Made by a program: the position numbers and the translations under genes
Notes under the pieces: generated by a model
Databases searched by the model: none
Told to the model about the DNA's origin: nothing
The model's input: the letters and a program-made list of their open reading frames with translations, nothing else
Part shown: piece after piece, positions 1 through 5,378 of the stretch
Layout: every line of letters begins with the position of its first letter
Numbering within the stretch: position 1 is the first letter of the stretch
DNA from: an uncultured Atopobiaceae bacterium
GTDB lineage: Bacteria; Actinomycetota; Coriobacteriia; Coriobacteriales; Atopobiaceae
Direction of reading: 5' to 3'
DNA length: 7,114 nucleotides
Assembly: GCA_900770865.1 (NCBI GenBank)
Contig: CAAGLU010000010.1
Coordinates: forward strand, 1 to 7,114

Positions 1-1061
1 CGGCCGTCGGCAGAGACGTATCCGGTGGAGTCCGTGTCCGCGCCGAGAAGGTCGTCGTGGCCCTTGAAGGTGCCGTCGTAGATGGCGGTGAGCTGCTTGT
101 CGACGTTGGTGTCCATCACCTTGAGCGTGGAGGTGAGGATGATGTTGTTGCTGCCGTTGGCGCCGTCATCGTACTGGTCGACGTCACAGCCGATGGCGTA
201 GACCTTGAGGTCCGAGCCGTCGGCCTCCTTGATGGCGGTGAAGGTGCCGTTGCCCGCAGCGCCCGCGGCGACGAAGATCACGTCGCAGCCCTGGTCGATG
301 AGGGCTGAGCCCACGACCTTGCCGCCCGCCTCGTCGGTGAAGTCGCCGATGTAGTTGCCGCCCACGTTGTTGCCGGAGAGGTCCGTGCCAGCATAGGAGG
401 GAAGCTCAACGCACTCGGCGGAGGTGCCGTAGTGCGCGTTGGCGTAGTTCACGCCGGACATGAAGCCGTACTGGTAGTTGATGTTGGACTGGAACGCCAT
501 GCCGTTGACCACGGCAACCTTATTGGTCTTGGTGGAGAGGGCGGCGGCGACACCAGCAAAGAAGCCACCCTCCTGCTCCTTGAACGTCATGGTGTAGACG
601 TTGTCGAGGGACATCGCGTTGCCGTTGGCGTCGGTGATGGTGGAGTCAACCACGATGAACTTGTGGTCGGGGTTAGACTGGGCGATGTCGCCTACTGCGG
701 CAAAGTTGTAGCCAGGAAGCACGAGCGCATCGTAGTCGCCAACGACCTGCTGGACCGTGGGGACCAGGTTGTTGTAGTCAGGCTCCTTGATGTCGTTCAC
801 GGAGCAGTCAGAGTGGTCCTTGAGGAACTCCTGGATGCCGTCATAGCAGTTCTCGTTGAAGGAGCCGTCATCGATGCCCGAGGAGGTAATGATGACGATC
901 TTCAGCGCCTTGCCGGCGTCCGAGCTAGAAGAGCTGGAATCGGAGCTCGAGGAGCTCGAGCTAGAGGAGCTGGAGCCACAGCCAGCGAGCCCCAGCAGGG
1001 TGACGGCAGCGGTGCCCGATGCCATCCCCAAGAAACCGCGACGCGAAATCTGAGCAGTCAT
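1..1061 (-). CDS. BMP/PnrA-family ABC transporter substrate-binding lipoprotein (3' end outside the window)
   Basis: Partial gene: 353 codons are visible and the C-terminus lies beyond the left edge. Family members are typically about 350-380 residues, so most of it is here. It is probably the extracytoplasmic receptor of an ABC importer; characterised BMP proteins (PnrA of Treponema pallidum) bind purine nucleosides. The N-terminus has a twin-arginine motif (SRRGFLG, residues 6-12), a hydrophobic stretch and a lipobox LAGC with the lipidated Cys at 28, so it should be a Tat-exported lipoprotein. A Ser-only linker with two Asp follows (about 30-48). The mature domain opens with VIITSSGIDDGSFNENCYDG, the typical BMP start, then has a DHKFIVVDS strand and an EQEGGFFAGVAAAL segment matching the family's central motif. 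The ATG at 1061 is supported by AGGGAG six bases upstream. The permease and ATPase genes are not in view. Family call firm; the nucleoside ligand is inferred. Confidence 0.9.
   Translation of the reverse strand, partial: MTAQISRRGFLGMASGTAAVTLLGLAGCGSSSSSSSSSSSDSSSSSSDAGKALKIVIITSSGIDDGSFNENCYDGIQEFLKDHSDCSVNDIKEPDYNNLVPTVQQVVGDYDALVLPGYNFAAVGDIAQSNPDHKFIVVDSTITDANGNAMSLDNVYTMTFKEQEGGFFAGVAAALSTKTNKVAVVNGMAFQSNINYQYGFMSGVNYANAHYGTSAECVELPSYAGTDLSGNNVGGNYIGDFTDEAGGKVVGSALIDQGCDVIFVAAGAAGNGTFTAIKEADGSDLKVYAIGCDVDQYDDGANGSNNIILTSTLKVMDTNVDKQLTAIYDGTFKGHDDLLGADTDSTGYVSADG
921..974 (-). repeat. Low-complexity serine-linker tract (AGC/TCC/TCG repeats)
   Basis: Eighteen codons of the BMP lipoprotein, residues 30-47, are all Ser except one Asp. 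They are written with mixed Ser codons, giving short DNA repeats such as two adjacent GAGCTCGAG copies on the plus strand. The tract lies directly after the lipidated Cys and would act as a flexible tether between membrane anchor and ligand-binding domain. Changes by multiples of three would alter only tether length. Confidence 0.8.
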
Positions 1062-1127
1062 AGTACACTCCCTTTTTCCCATGGACTTGTCCCCTCCGAC
1101 TGGGCCTTCCCACCCAATGTGCCGGAT

Positions 1128-1142
1128 GCTTAACAGCTTAAC
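1128..1142 (-). repeat. Tandem heptamer GTTAAGC-T-GTTAAGC upstream of the BMP gene
   Basis: Two exact 7-bp copies separated by one base, beginning 67 bp upstream of the BMP start codon. The 8-bp periodicity and AT-rich content are compatible with a regulator site or part of a promoter, but no regulator is identifiable. Assignment is speculative. Confidence 0.35.
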
Positions 1143-1216
1143 CGTTGCCGAAGGCCACGGTAGCTTCTACGAGCCAATTCTCGCCCATCGGTAACCAAAT
1201 GGTTAGTAATGGAAAT

Positions 1217-1226
1217 TCTCGCGAGA
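1217..1226. promoter_or_regulatory. Candidate operator palindrome TCTCGCGAGA
   Basis: A perfect 10-bp palindrome in the AT-richer leader of the BMP gene. Its plus-strand left half overlaps one of three ATTCTCGC copies in the same leader. It could be a dimeric regulator site. Symmetry does not extend beyond 10 bp, so chance is possible. Confidence 0.3.
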
Positions 1227-1343
1227 CAAATCGCTCAACTTTTATGGACATTCTGAGATAAGAAACGCTATGCCCGCAGCGTCGCCGGCACTCCTTTTGG
1301 AAGGTCGCCGAAAGAGCAGTTTTGTCGACGATTCTCGCCATAG

Positions 1344-1376
1344 AAAACCCTCCGGCGACGAATTGTCGCCGGAGGG
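1344..1376 (-). terminator. Rho-independent terminator of mtnA
   Basis: A perfect 12-bp stem (CCCTCCGGCGAC paired with GTCGCCGGAGGG, 1348-1376) closes a 5-base loop. On the minus strand it is followed directly by TTTT (1347-1344). It lies about 60 bp past the mtnA stop codon and reads in the mtnA direction. On the plus strand no T-run follows, so it should act on minus transcripts. It separates mtnA from the BMP gene, making them independent transcription units. Confidence 0.9.
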
Positions 1377-1411
1377 TCGAATTTGACGAGCATTGCAACC
1401 TTCTGAGCTTA

Positions 1412-1428
1412 CCGGCGACGACCGCCGG
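1412..1428 (-). other. Minor GC hairpin just after the mtnA stop
   Basis: Inverted repeat CCGGCG-ACGAC-CGCCGG, a 6-bp stem with a 5-base loop, about 10 bp past the mtnA stop codon and ahead of the main terminator. No T-run follows. It may stabilise the 3' end of the transcript or be incidental in GC-rich DNA. Confidence 0.35.
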
Positions 1429-1436
1429 CGCGCCAC

Positions 1437-2510
1437 CTACAGGTTGTACGGAGCCGAGAGCAGGCCGTTCTCGGTGATGATGCCCGTGATCAGGCTGTGG
1501 TCGGTCACGTCGAACGCGGGGTTGAAGACGTCCACGCCCTCGGGAGCCATGCGCTCCTTGTACCACATCTCGGTGACCTCGTCGGGATCGCGCATCTCGA
1601 TGGGAATCTGCGCACCGGTGGGGGTGTCGTGGTCGATGGTCGAGCTTGGGGCGCACACGTAGAAGGGCACACCGTAGTGCTTGGCGAGAATGGCCACGCC
1701 CGAGGTGCCAATCTTGTTTGCCGCATCGCCGTTTGCCGCAACGCGGTCGCAGCCAACAAAGACCACGTCAATGCGGCCCTGCTGCATAAGCATCGAAACC
1801 ATGTTGTCGCACTGGAGCGTAGTGGTGATGCCAGCGTTGTAGAGCTCGAACGACGTGAGGCGGGCGCCCTGCAGCAGCGGGCGAGTTTCGTCGCAGTAGA
1901 CGTGCATGTCGGTGCCGGCCCAGCCCTGCTCAAGCGCCGTGTACATGGGGGCCGTGGCCGTGCCGTACTTGGCCGTGGCAAGCGTGCCCGCGTTGCAGTG
2001 GGTGAGGATTCCCACGGGCTGGCCTGGCTTTCTCACCTGCTGCATGATCTTGAAGCCAATTGCACCGATGTTGCGGCTAATCTGCACGTCTTCCTCGCGG
2101 ATGCGCAGCGACTCCTCGAAGAGCTCCTGCTTGAGCTGATCGACCGGCAGGTCAAGATGGTCGCGGCAGAACGCGTCCATGCGGTTGAGGGCCCAGAAGA
2201 GGTTGACCGCCGTGGGACGGGATGTTGCCAGGTAGTCCGCAATCTCCTTGAACTGGCGGTAGAACTCCTGCTGGTCGGTGGTATCAATCTTGTTGGCGAG
2301 AACCGCAAGGCCCTCGGCCGCAGCTACGCCAATGGCGGGCGCGCCACGCACGCGCAGCTTCTTGATGGCCTCCCAGAGCTCCTCCTTGGTGTGGAGGTTG
2401 ATGCGCTTCACCGTGCCAGGAAGCAGCGTCTGGTCGATGATGTCCAGCGACTCGCGGTCCTCCGGCAGCTTCACCGAGATCACGCGGTCGAAGAATTCCT
2501 CTACGCTCAT
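1437..2510 (-). CDS. mtnA: S-methyl-5-thioribose-1-phosphate isomerase
   Basis: A 357-residue protein, normal length for MtnA. It isomerises the aldose 5-methylthioribose-1-phosphate to the ketose methylthioribulose-1-phosphate in the cytoplasm, in methionine salvage from methylthioadenosine or in the related 5'-deoxynucleoside/DHAP shunt. Family signatures are intact: RGAPAIG (55-61, phosphate and substrate binding), SRPTAVNL (97-104), THCNAG (170-175) with the catalytic Cys172, ETRPLLQGARLT (208-219), and GCDRVAANGD (253-262) with the catalytic Asp255. These, with YVCAPSSTID near 284-293, favour MtnA over other eIF2B-alpha-like proteins such as archaeal ribose-1,5-bisphosphate isomerase. 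The ATG is supported by GGGGAG eight bases upstream. It begins 70 bp after the PRC-barrel gene with no terminator seen between, so cotranscription is plausible. No other methionine-salvage gene is in the window. Confidence 0.95.
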   Translation of the reverse strand: MSVEEFFDRVISVKLPEDRESLDIIDQTLLPGTVKRINLHTKEELWEAIKKLRVRGAPAIGVAAAEGLAVLANKIDTTDQQEFYRQFKEIADYLATSRPTAVNLFWALNRMDAFCRDHLDLPVDQLKQELFEESLRIREEDVQISRNIGAIGFKIMQQVRKPGQPVGILTHCNAGTLATAKYGTATAPMYTALEQGWAGTDMHVYCDETRPLLQGARLTSFELYNAGITTTLQCDNMVSMLMQQGRIDVVFVGCDRVAANGDAANKIGTSGVAILAKHYGVPFYVCAPSSTIDHDTPTGAQIPIEMRDPDEVTEMWYKERMAPEGVDVFNPAFDVTDHSLITGIITENGLLSAPYNL

Positions 2511-2580
2511 GTGGTGCTCTCCCCTCTCCCTTCATCTGGGCGCCCGGGGCGAGCAGTGCCGCCGCAGGCTGGCCCAATGC

Positions 2581-3690
2581 CTACTTGCTTGCCTTGTCGA
2601 ACTCGTCCTTGAACGAGCCGAACATCTTACCCATGCTGTTGAGACCGCGCCCCAGGGCGCGGGCCGCCTCGTCACCGGCACTGCGGTTAGCCGCGGGCTT
2701 CTTGGCCTTGGCGGCACTTGCGGCGGGCTTGCTCTTGGCGGCGGGCTTTGACGCAGTGCCGGCTGCAGGCTTCTTGACGGCGTAAGTCGTGGGTCCAGAT
2801 GACGTGGCCGCGCGCTCCTCGGCGCCGGCCTTCAGCGTGGCCGTGGGCTCGGACACGCGGACGTCAGCCGCCTCGGTTGCGGGAAGCTGGTTCTTCTCGG
2901 CAGTGGCACGCAGCTCCTCGGCCTCCTCGCGGGCGCGCTCCTCCTCGTTCTCGGCGCGGGCGTCGTCAATGGCGCGCTTGGCCTTGCCCAGCGCCTTGCC
3001 CAGCGCAAACGAGCCCTTGTCAACAGCCTCGCTGGTGGCCTTGCCGGCCTTCTCGCCAAACTCTGCGCCGCGGATCTTTGCCTTTGCCGTGGCCTCGCCG
3101 GCCTTGGCGGCCAGGCCGCCGTTGAGCTCCAGCTTGGAGGCCTCGTCCTTCACGATCATGCGCCCCTTGGAGTAGCCCACTAGCATGCTTGGCGGAATCT
3201 CCACCGAGCCCACCAGGGCCGTTGCCATGCCGCCGTCGCCCACCAGGAACTTTGTCACCTTTCCCGTGGCGTCGTCGAACTCCGCGTCTCCCACGTAGCC
3301 CAGCTCGCGGCCAGACTCCGTGCGGGCGTCCATGCCGGCCCACATGATGCAGGTGTCCCAGTCCACGCCCAAGCGCTCGCGGGCCTTGTCGTCAAAGGCC
3401 TTGTCCTCGTCCACAACGCGGAAGCCCTTCTCGCAGGCGGCCAGCGAGTCATACGCCACAAAGACGTCTTCGCGCTTGACCATGCCCGCAACATCCGGGC
3501 GAGCCACCAGGTAGCCTACCATGGACCGGCCGTCAGGCGTGAACACGGCCATGTGAATCTTGCCGAGCTTGGAGAGGCGCTCGCCGCTCTGCTCGCCTTC
3601 GGGTACCTGCTCGCCCTTCTTGGGCTTCTTGGCGCGGGCCTTCTTGGTGATGAAGACCTTCTTGCCCTGCATGTCGCTGATTTTGGTCAC
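2581..3690 (-). CDS. PRC-barrel domain protein with basic Ala/Lys/Pro C-terminal tail
   Basis: A 369-residue protein of unknown specific function. The N-terminus is Lys-rich (MQGKKVFITKKARAKKPKK). Two segments look like PRC-barrels: about 40-95 (IHMAVFTPDGRSMVGYLVAR...REDVFVAYDSL) and about 128-185 (GRELGYVGDAEFDDATGKV... then PPSMLVGYSKGRMIV). PRC-barrels are small beta-barrels found in RimM and photosynthetic reaction-centre H subunits. Residues 190-265 are Ala/Glu/Lys-rich and probably helical or coiled. Residues 300-345 are Lys/Ala/Pro-rich and resemble histone H1 or HupB tails. A short amphipathic end (MGKMFGSFKDEF) closes it. The GTG start is chosen because GGGGAG lies seven bases upstream; an in-frame ATG at residue 7 lacks such a site. 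No signal peptide or membrane segment is seen, so it is probably cytoplasmic. Nucleic-acid or envelope association through the basic tail is a guess. Confidence 0.8.
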   Translation of the reverse strand: MTKISDMQGKKVFITKKARAKKPKKGEQVPEGEQSGERLSKLGKIHMAVFTPDGRSMVGYLVARPDVAGMVKREDVFVAYDSLAACEKGFRVVDEDKAFDDKARERLGVDWDTCIMWAGMDARTESGRELGYVGDAEFDDATGKVTKFLVGDGGMATALVGSVEIPPSMLVGYSKGRMIVKDEASKLELNGGLAAKAGEATAKAKIRGAEFGEKAGKATSEAVDKGSFALGKALGKAKRAIDDARAENEEERAREEAEELRATAEKNQLPATEAADVRVSEPTATLKAGAEERAATSSGPTTYAVKKPAAGTASKPAAKSKPAASAAKAKKPAANRSAGDEAARALGRGLNSMGKMFGSFKDEFDKASK

Positions 3691-3765
3691 GATATCTCTC
3701 CCCTACCGCCCGTGTGCCGGGGAGCGCGGCTGTGCCACGCGGCGGCACGAGCGCCAAGCAAGGTA

Positions 3766-3789
3766 GCGGGGCACCCTCGGGCACCCCGC
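3766..3789 (-). other. Strand-specific RNA hairpin between the YtxH-like and PRC-barrel genes
   Basis: In minus-strand RNA, GCGGGG pairs with CCCCGC, two G-U wobbles extend the stem, then CC pairs with GG around a CGAG loop. In plus-strand RNA the wobbles become C-A mismatches, so the fold favours minus-strand transcripts. No T-run follows, so it is not a canonical intrinsic terminator. It may protect or attenuate the transcript 3' of the YtxH-like gene. An AT-rich TAATAT (3791-3796) just upstream could be a -10 for the PRC gene, but no -35 is visible. Confidence 0.45.
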
Positions 3790-3842
3790 CATATTACGCA
3801 CTCATGCACCGCTCTTACGCGAGCCCCGGCGAGATGGACGAC

Positions 3843-4289
3843 CTACTCTGCGGGCTTCTCGGCGTTGTCGACAACCTCGACGTGCACGGACTGCGCGGCG
3901 GACTCGTTGGCGGCGGCTGCATCGCCGGCCATGCTCGAGACGCGGTCGGTCACGGTGTTCACGGCATCGGAGACCTGCGCGGACGTGCTGGAGACCGCCT
4001 CGGAGAGCGAGTCGCGAAGCTGGTCCATGCGCTCGCGGGCAAGGTCGACCTTGGCACGGAGCTCGTCGGTCTTGGCGTCGACGCCAGGACGGACGTCGCC
4101 CAGGCGGTCCGAGACGCTGCGCGCGCCGCGCTCGTAGGTGTCAACGGCAGAGTCCCACGCGTCGTTCATGGCGTCGGCGGCCATGGCGCGGCTCTCCGCA
4201 CCCGGGCGAGGAGCCAGCATCATGCCGGCGACGACGCCTGCAGCAGCACCAAAGATGCTGCCAAGGATGAAACTAGCGGTCTTGCTCAT
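3843..4289 (-). CDS. YtxH-like small membrane-anchored protein
   Basis: A 148-residue protein. The N-terminus forms one hydrophobic Gly/Ala-rich helix (about 6-26, FILGSIFGAAAGVVAGMMLA) followed by APRPG, the usual start of YtxH-family proteins (Gly-rich helix then APxxG). The rest is hydrophilic and Ala/Ser/Asp-rich with heptad-like spacing of small and hydrophobic residues (about 45-125), suggesting a long helix or coiled coil. YtxH proteins are often linked to general stress, but their molecular role is unknown. The start is well supported: AGGAGG lies five bases before the ATG. It begins 99 bp after the cyanophycin-synthetase-like gene and 152 bp before the PRC-barrel gene. Its cytosolic or surface orientation cannot be read from sequence alone. 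An apolipoprotein- or late-embryogenesis-like helical repeat is an alternative description of the tail. Confidence 0.8.
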   Translation of the reverse strand: MSKTASFILGSIFGAAAGVVAGMMLAPRPGAESRAMAADAMNDAWDSAVDTYERGARSVSDRLGDVRPGVDAKTDELRAKVDLARERMDQLRDSLSEAVSSTSAQVSDAVNTVTDRVSSMAGDAAAANESAAQSVHVEVVDNAEKPAE

Positions 4290-4388
4290 GACATCCTCCT
4301 GTCGTTTTGGGACGCAGATGCGACCCTCTTGCTTCCAACCACAAGTTCGGCCAGCGAGTGGCGCGAGCGAAGTACCTTTTGGGGCGTG

Positions 4389-5213
4389 CTACCTCACCGG
4401 ACGGGGACGCGGCATGTTGTCCATGTCCCAGTCGCCCTGGTCATGCAGGTCGGCATCCGGTGCCGCGGGCTCGGGCTGAGCCTCGGCGGCAATGTCGTCC
4501 GGCTCGTCGAGCTCCTCGTCCTGGGCGGGGGCGCCAGGCACGGGCACCGGGGTGGGCGAGACGAGCGTGGACTCGGGGCTTGCGGGGGCCTCGGGCGCTG
4601 CGGCGGGCACGGGCTCCTCGGTGGGCGCGGGTTCCTCGGCAAGCGTGGCCTCGTCCGGCGCCGGCTGCTGGTCCGGGGCTTCTTCCTCGGCAGGGGCGGA
4701 GTCCTGCTCGGCAGCCTCGTCCCCGCCATCGGCCGGCTCGGAGACGCTCTGTACCAGGTTGACGATGCCATCGACAATGGCGTCGACGTCGGGCTCGGGC
4801 TCGCCACCGCCGGTGAACGCCCACTCCATAATCCACGCAGCACTCGAGAGCGCGGAGGTCACCAGGACGTCATCGGGGCACGGGAACACCACGTCAAAGG
4901 CACGCTCGTTGCCGGGCACAGGATAGGTACGGCCGCAGGTGATGTCGCCGGCAATGTTGGTTCGCGCGAGAAGCTCGACCGTCATGTGCTCGAGAAGGTG
5001 AGCAAGCTCCGTGTTACCCATCGAGTCGCGGAAGCGGCGACCAGCGTCACCCATGCACACGTGGTCCGCAATTTCGGGCATGAGATGAAAGACGCGCGCG
5101 GTTGCCTCGATATCCTCGCTGGTCATGAGTGGAGCATCGGGGGCCATCTCAACAAGGGCGTCGAGGTCCCTCGGCCCTACCGTGACTTTCTTGATTTCCA
5201 CGAGCTGGGCCAT
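4389..5213 (-). CDS. Stand-alone cyanophycin synthetase-like N-terminal domain protein with acidic disordered tail
   Basis: A 274-residue protein. Residues 42-132 follow the pattern of the cyanophycin synthetase (CphA) N-terminal domain: MPEIADHVC (45-53, like the P-x-L-x-EH-x-C stretch), Phe61, T-x-x-x-H-x-x-EH-x-x-x-EL (68-81), GRT (94-96), then DVVFPCPDDV followed by an Ala-rich helix. The domain has no ligase and no Mur-like segment after it; instead residues 134-274 are Pro/Ala/Glu/Asp-rich, strongly acidic and probably disordered. HLLEH (72-76) fits the HxxEH arrangement of inverted zinc peptidases. The CphA N domain has been reported to hold a hydrolytic site, so a small metallohydrolase or a peptide- or carboxylate-binding role is possible. 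No signal peptide or membrane span is seen. The ATG has AAGGGGAG seven bases upstream. Family resemblance is by recalled motif pattern, not an alignment; function is not assigned. Confidence 0.7.
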   Translation of the reverse strand: MAQLVEIKKVTVGPRDLDALVEMAPDAPLMTSEDIEATARVFHLMPEIADHVCMGDAGRRFRDSMGNTELAHLLEHMTVELLARTNIAGDITCGRTYPVPGNERAFDVVFPCPDDVLVTSALSSAAWIMEWAFTGGGEPEPDVDAIVDGIVNLVQSVSEPADGGDEAAEQDSAPAEEEAPDQQPAPDEATLAEEPAPTEEPVPAAAPEAPASPESTLVSPTPVPVPGAPAQDEELDEPDDIAAEAQPEPAAPDADLHDQGDWDMDNMPRPRPVR

Positions 5214-5272
5214 CGTGCGGCTCCCCTTCTTTTGCGCCCGCGAGTGCGGACAGGCGGTCTAGTCTAGGCTCC

Positions 5273-5278
5273 ATTGTA
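5273..5278 (-). promoter_or_regulatory. Candidate -10 element for the cyanophycin-synthetase-like gene
   Basis: TACAAT on the minus strand, one base from the TATAAT consensus, follows a TTTTAAC stretch in an otherwise GC-rich gap. It would give a leader of roughly 50 bases before the ATG at 5213. No good -35 hexamer is present at 16-18 bp, so activity is uncertain. Confidence 0.4.
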
Positions 5279-5295
5279 GTTAAAACCCAGACTGA

Positions 5296-5319
5296 GCCGT
5301 CGGCGCATGGCCGGACGGC
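5296..5319 (-). terminator. Candidate hairpin after the CorC-like gene
   Basis: In minus-strand RNA, GCCGTC pairs with GACGGC, and after a one-base bulge GGC pairs with GCC around a 5-base loop: nine base pairs in all. A TTTT stretch occurs only about ten bases later, too far for a classic intrinsic terminator. It lies about 60 bp past the CorC-like stop and just upstream of the candidate -10 of the next gene. It may be a weak terminator or a boundary element. The neighbouring CGGCGCGCGCCG (5316-5327) is a 12-bp palindrome overlapping one arm. Confidence 0.35.
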
Positions 5320-5378
5320 GCGCGCCGGGCGGCAACGCGCAGGGTAGAGCCCAACCAAAGCGCGGCCAAACGCTGCCC

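Larger units (their letters stand above)
1062..1343. other. AT-richer intergenic leader of the BMP gene, no credible gene
   Basis: About 280 bp between the mtnA terminator and the BMP start, visibly less GC-rich than the coding DNA around it. It holds three copies of ATTCTCGC (plus-strand starts 1177, 1215, 1331), a 10-bp palindrome TCTCGCGAGA (1217-1226), a direct repeat GCTTAAC-A-GCTTAAC (1128-1142) and an interrupted inverted repeat GTAG-CTT-CTAC (1160-1170). I could not find a clean -35/-10 pair or a recognisable riboswitch. The promoter of the BMP gene must lie here if the terminator upstream works, so these repeats are candidate regulatory elements only. Confidence 0.5.

Noticed and set aside
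856..1053. Plus-strand frame rich in Glu-Leu-Glu
   Set aside because: It is the antisense reading of the Ser-codon tract of the BMP lipoprotein.
1138..1341. Small minus-strand frame (67 codons) with an ATG at 1341 and GGAGGG six bases upstream
   Set aside because: The apparent ribosome site is the 3' arm of the mtnA terminator stem. The frame uses A/T and G/C third bases about equally, unlike the G/C-biased neighbours, and matches no known protein, so it looks like chance in the leader.
1062..1343. A purine riboswitch upstream of the nucleoside-type receptor
   Set aside because: Purine-type regulation would be plausible, but I could not find the conserved core loops of a purine aptamer on the minus strand.
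1497..2612. Plus-strand open frame of 371 codons
   Set aside because: Antisense to mtnA, whose catalytic motifs are intact; no motif in the antisense translation.
3714..5267. Plus-strand open frame of 517 codons
   Set aside because: It lies opposite two well-supported minus-strand genes with good ribosome sites. Its Gly/Arg/Val/His-rich translation is typical of the antisense frame of GC-rich genes and shows no family motif.
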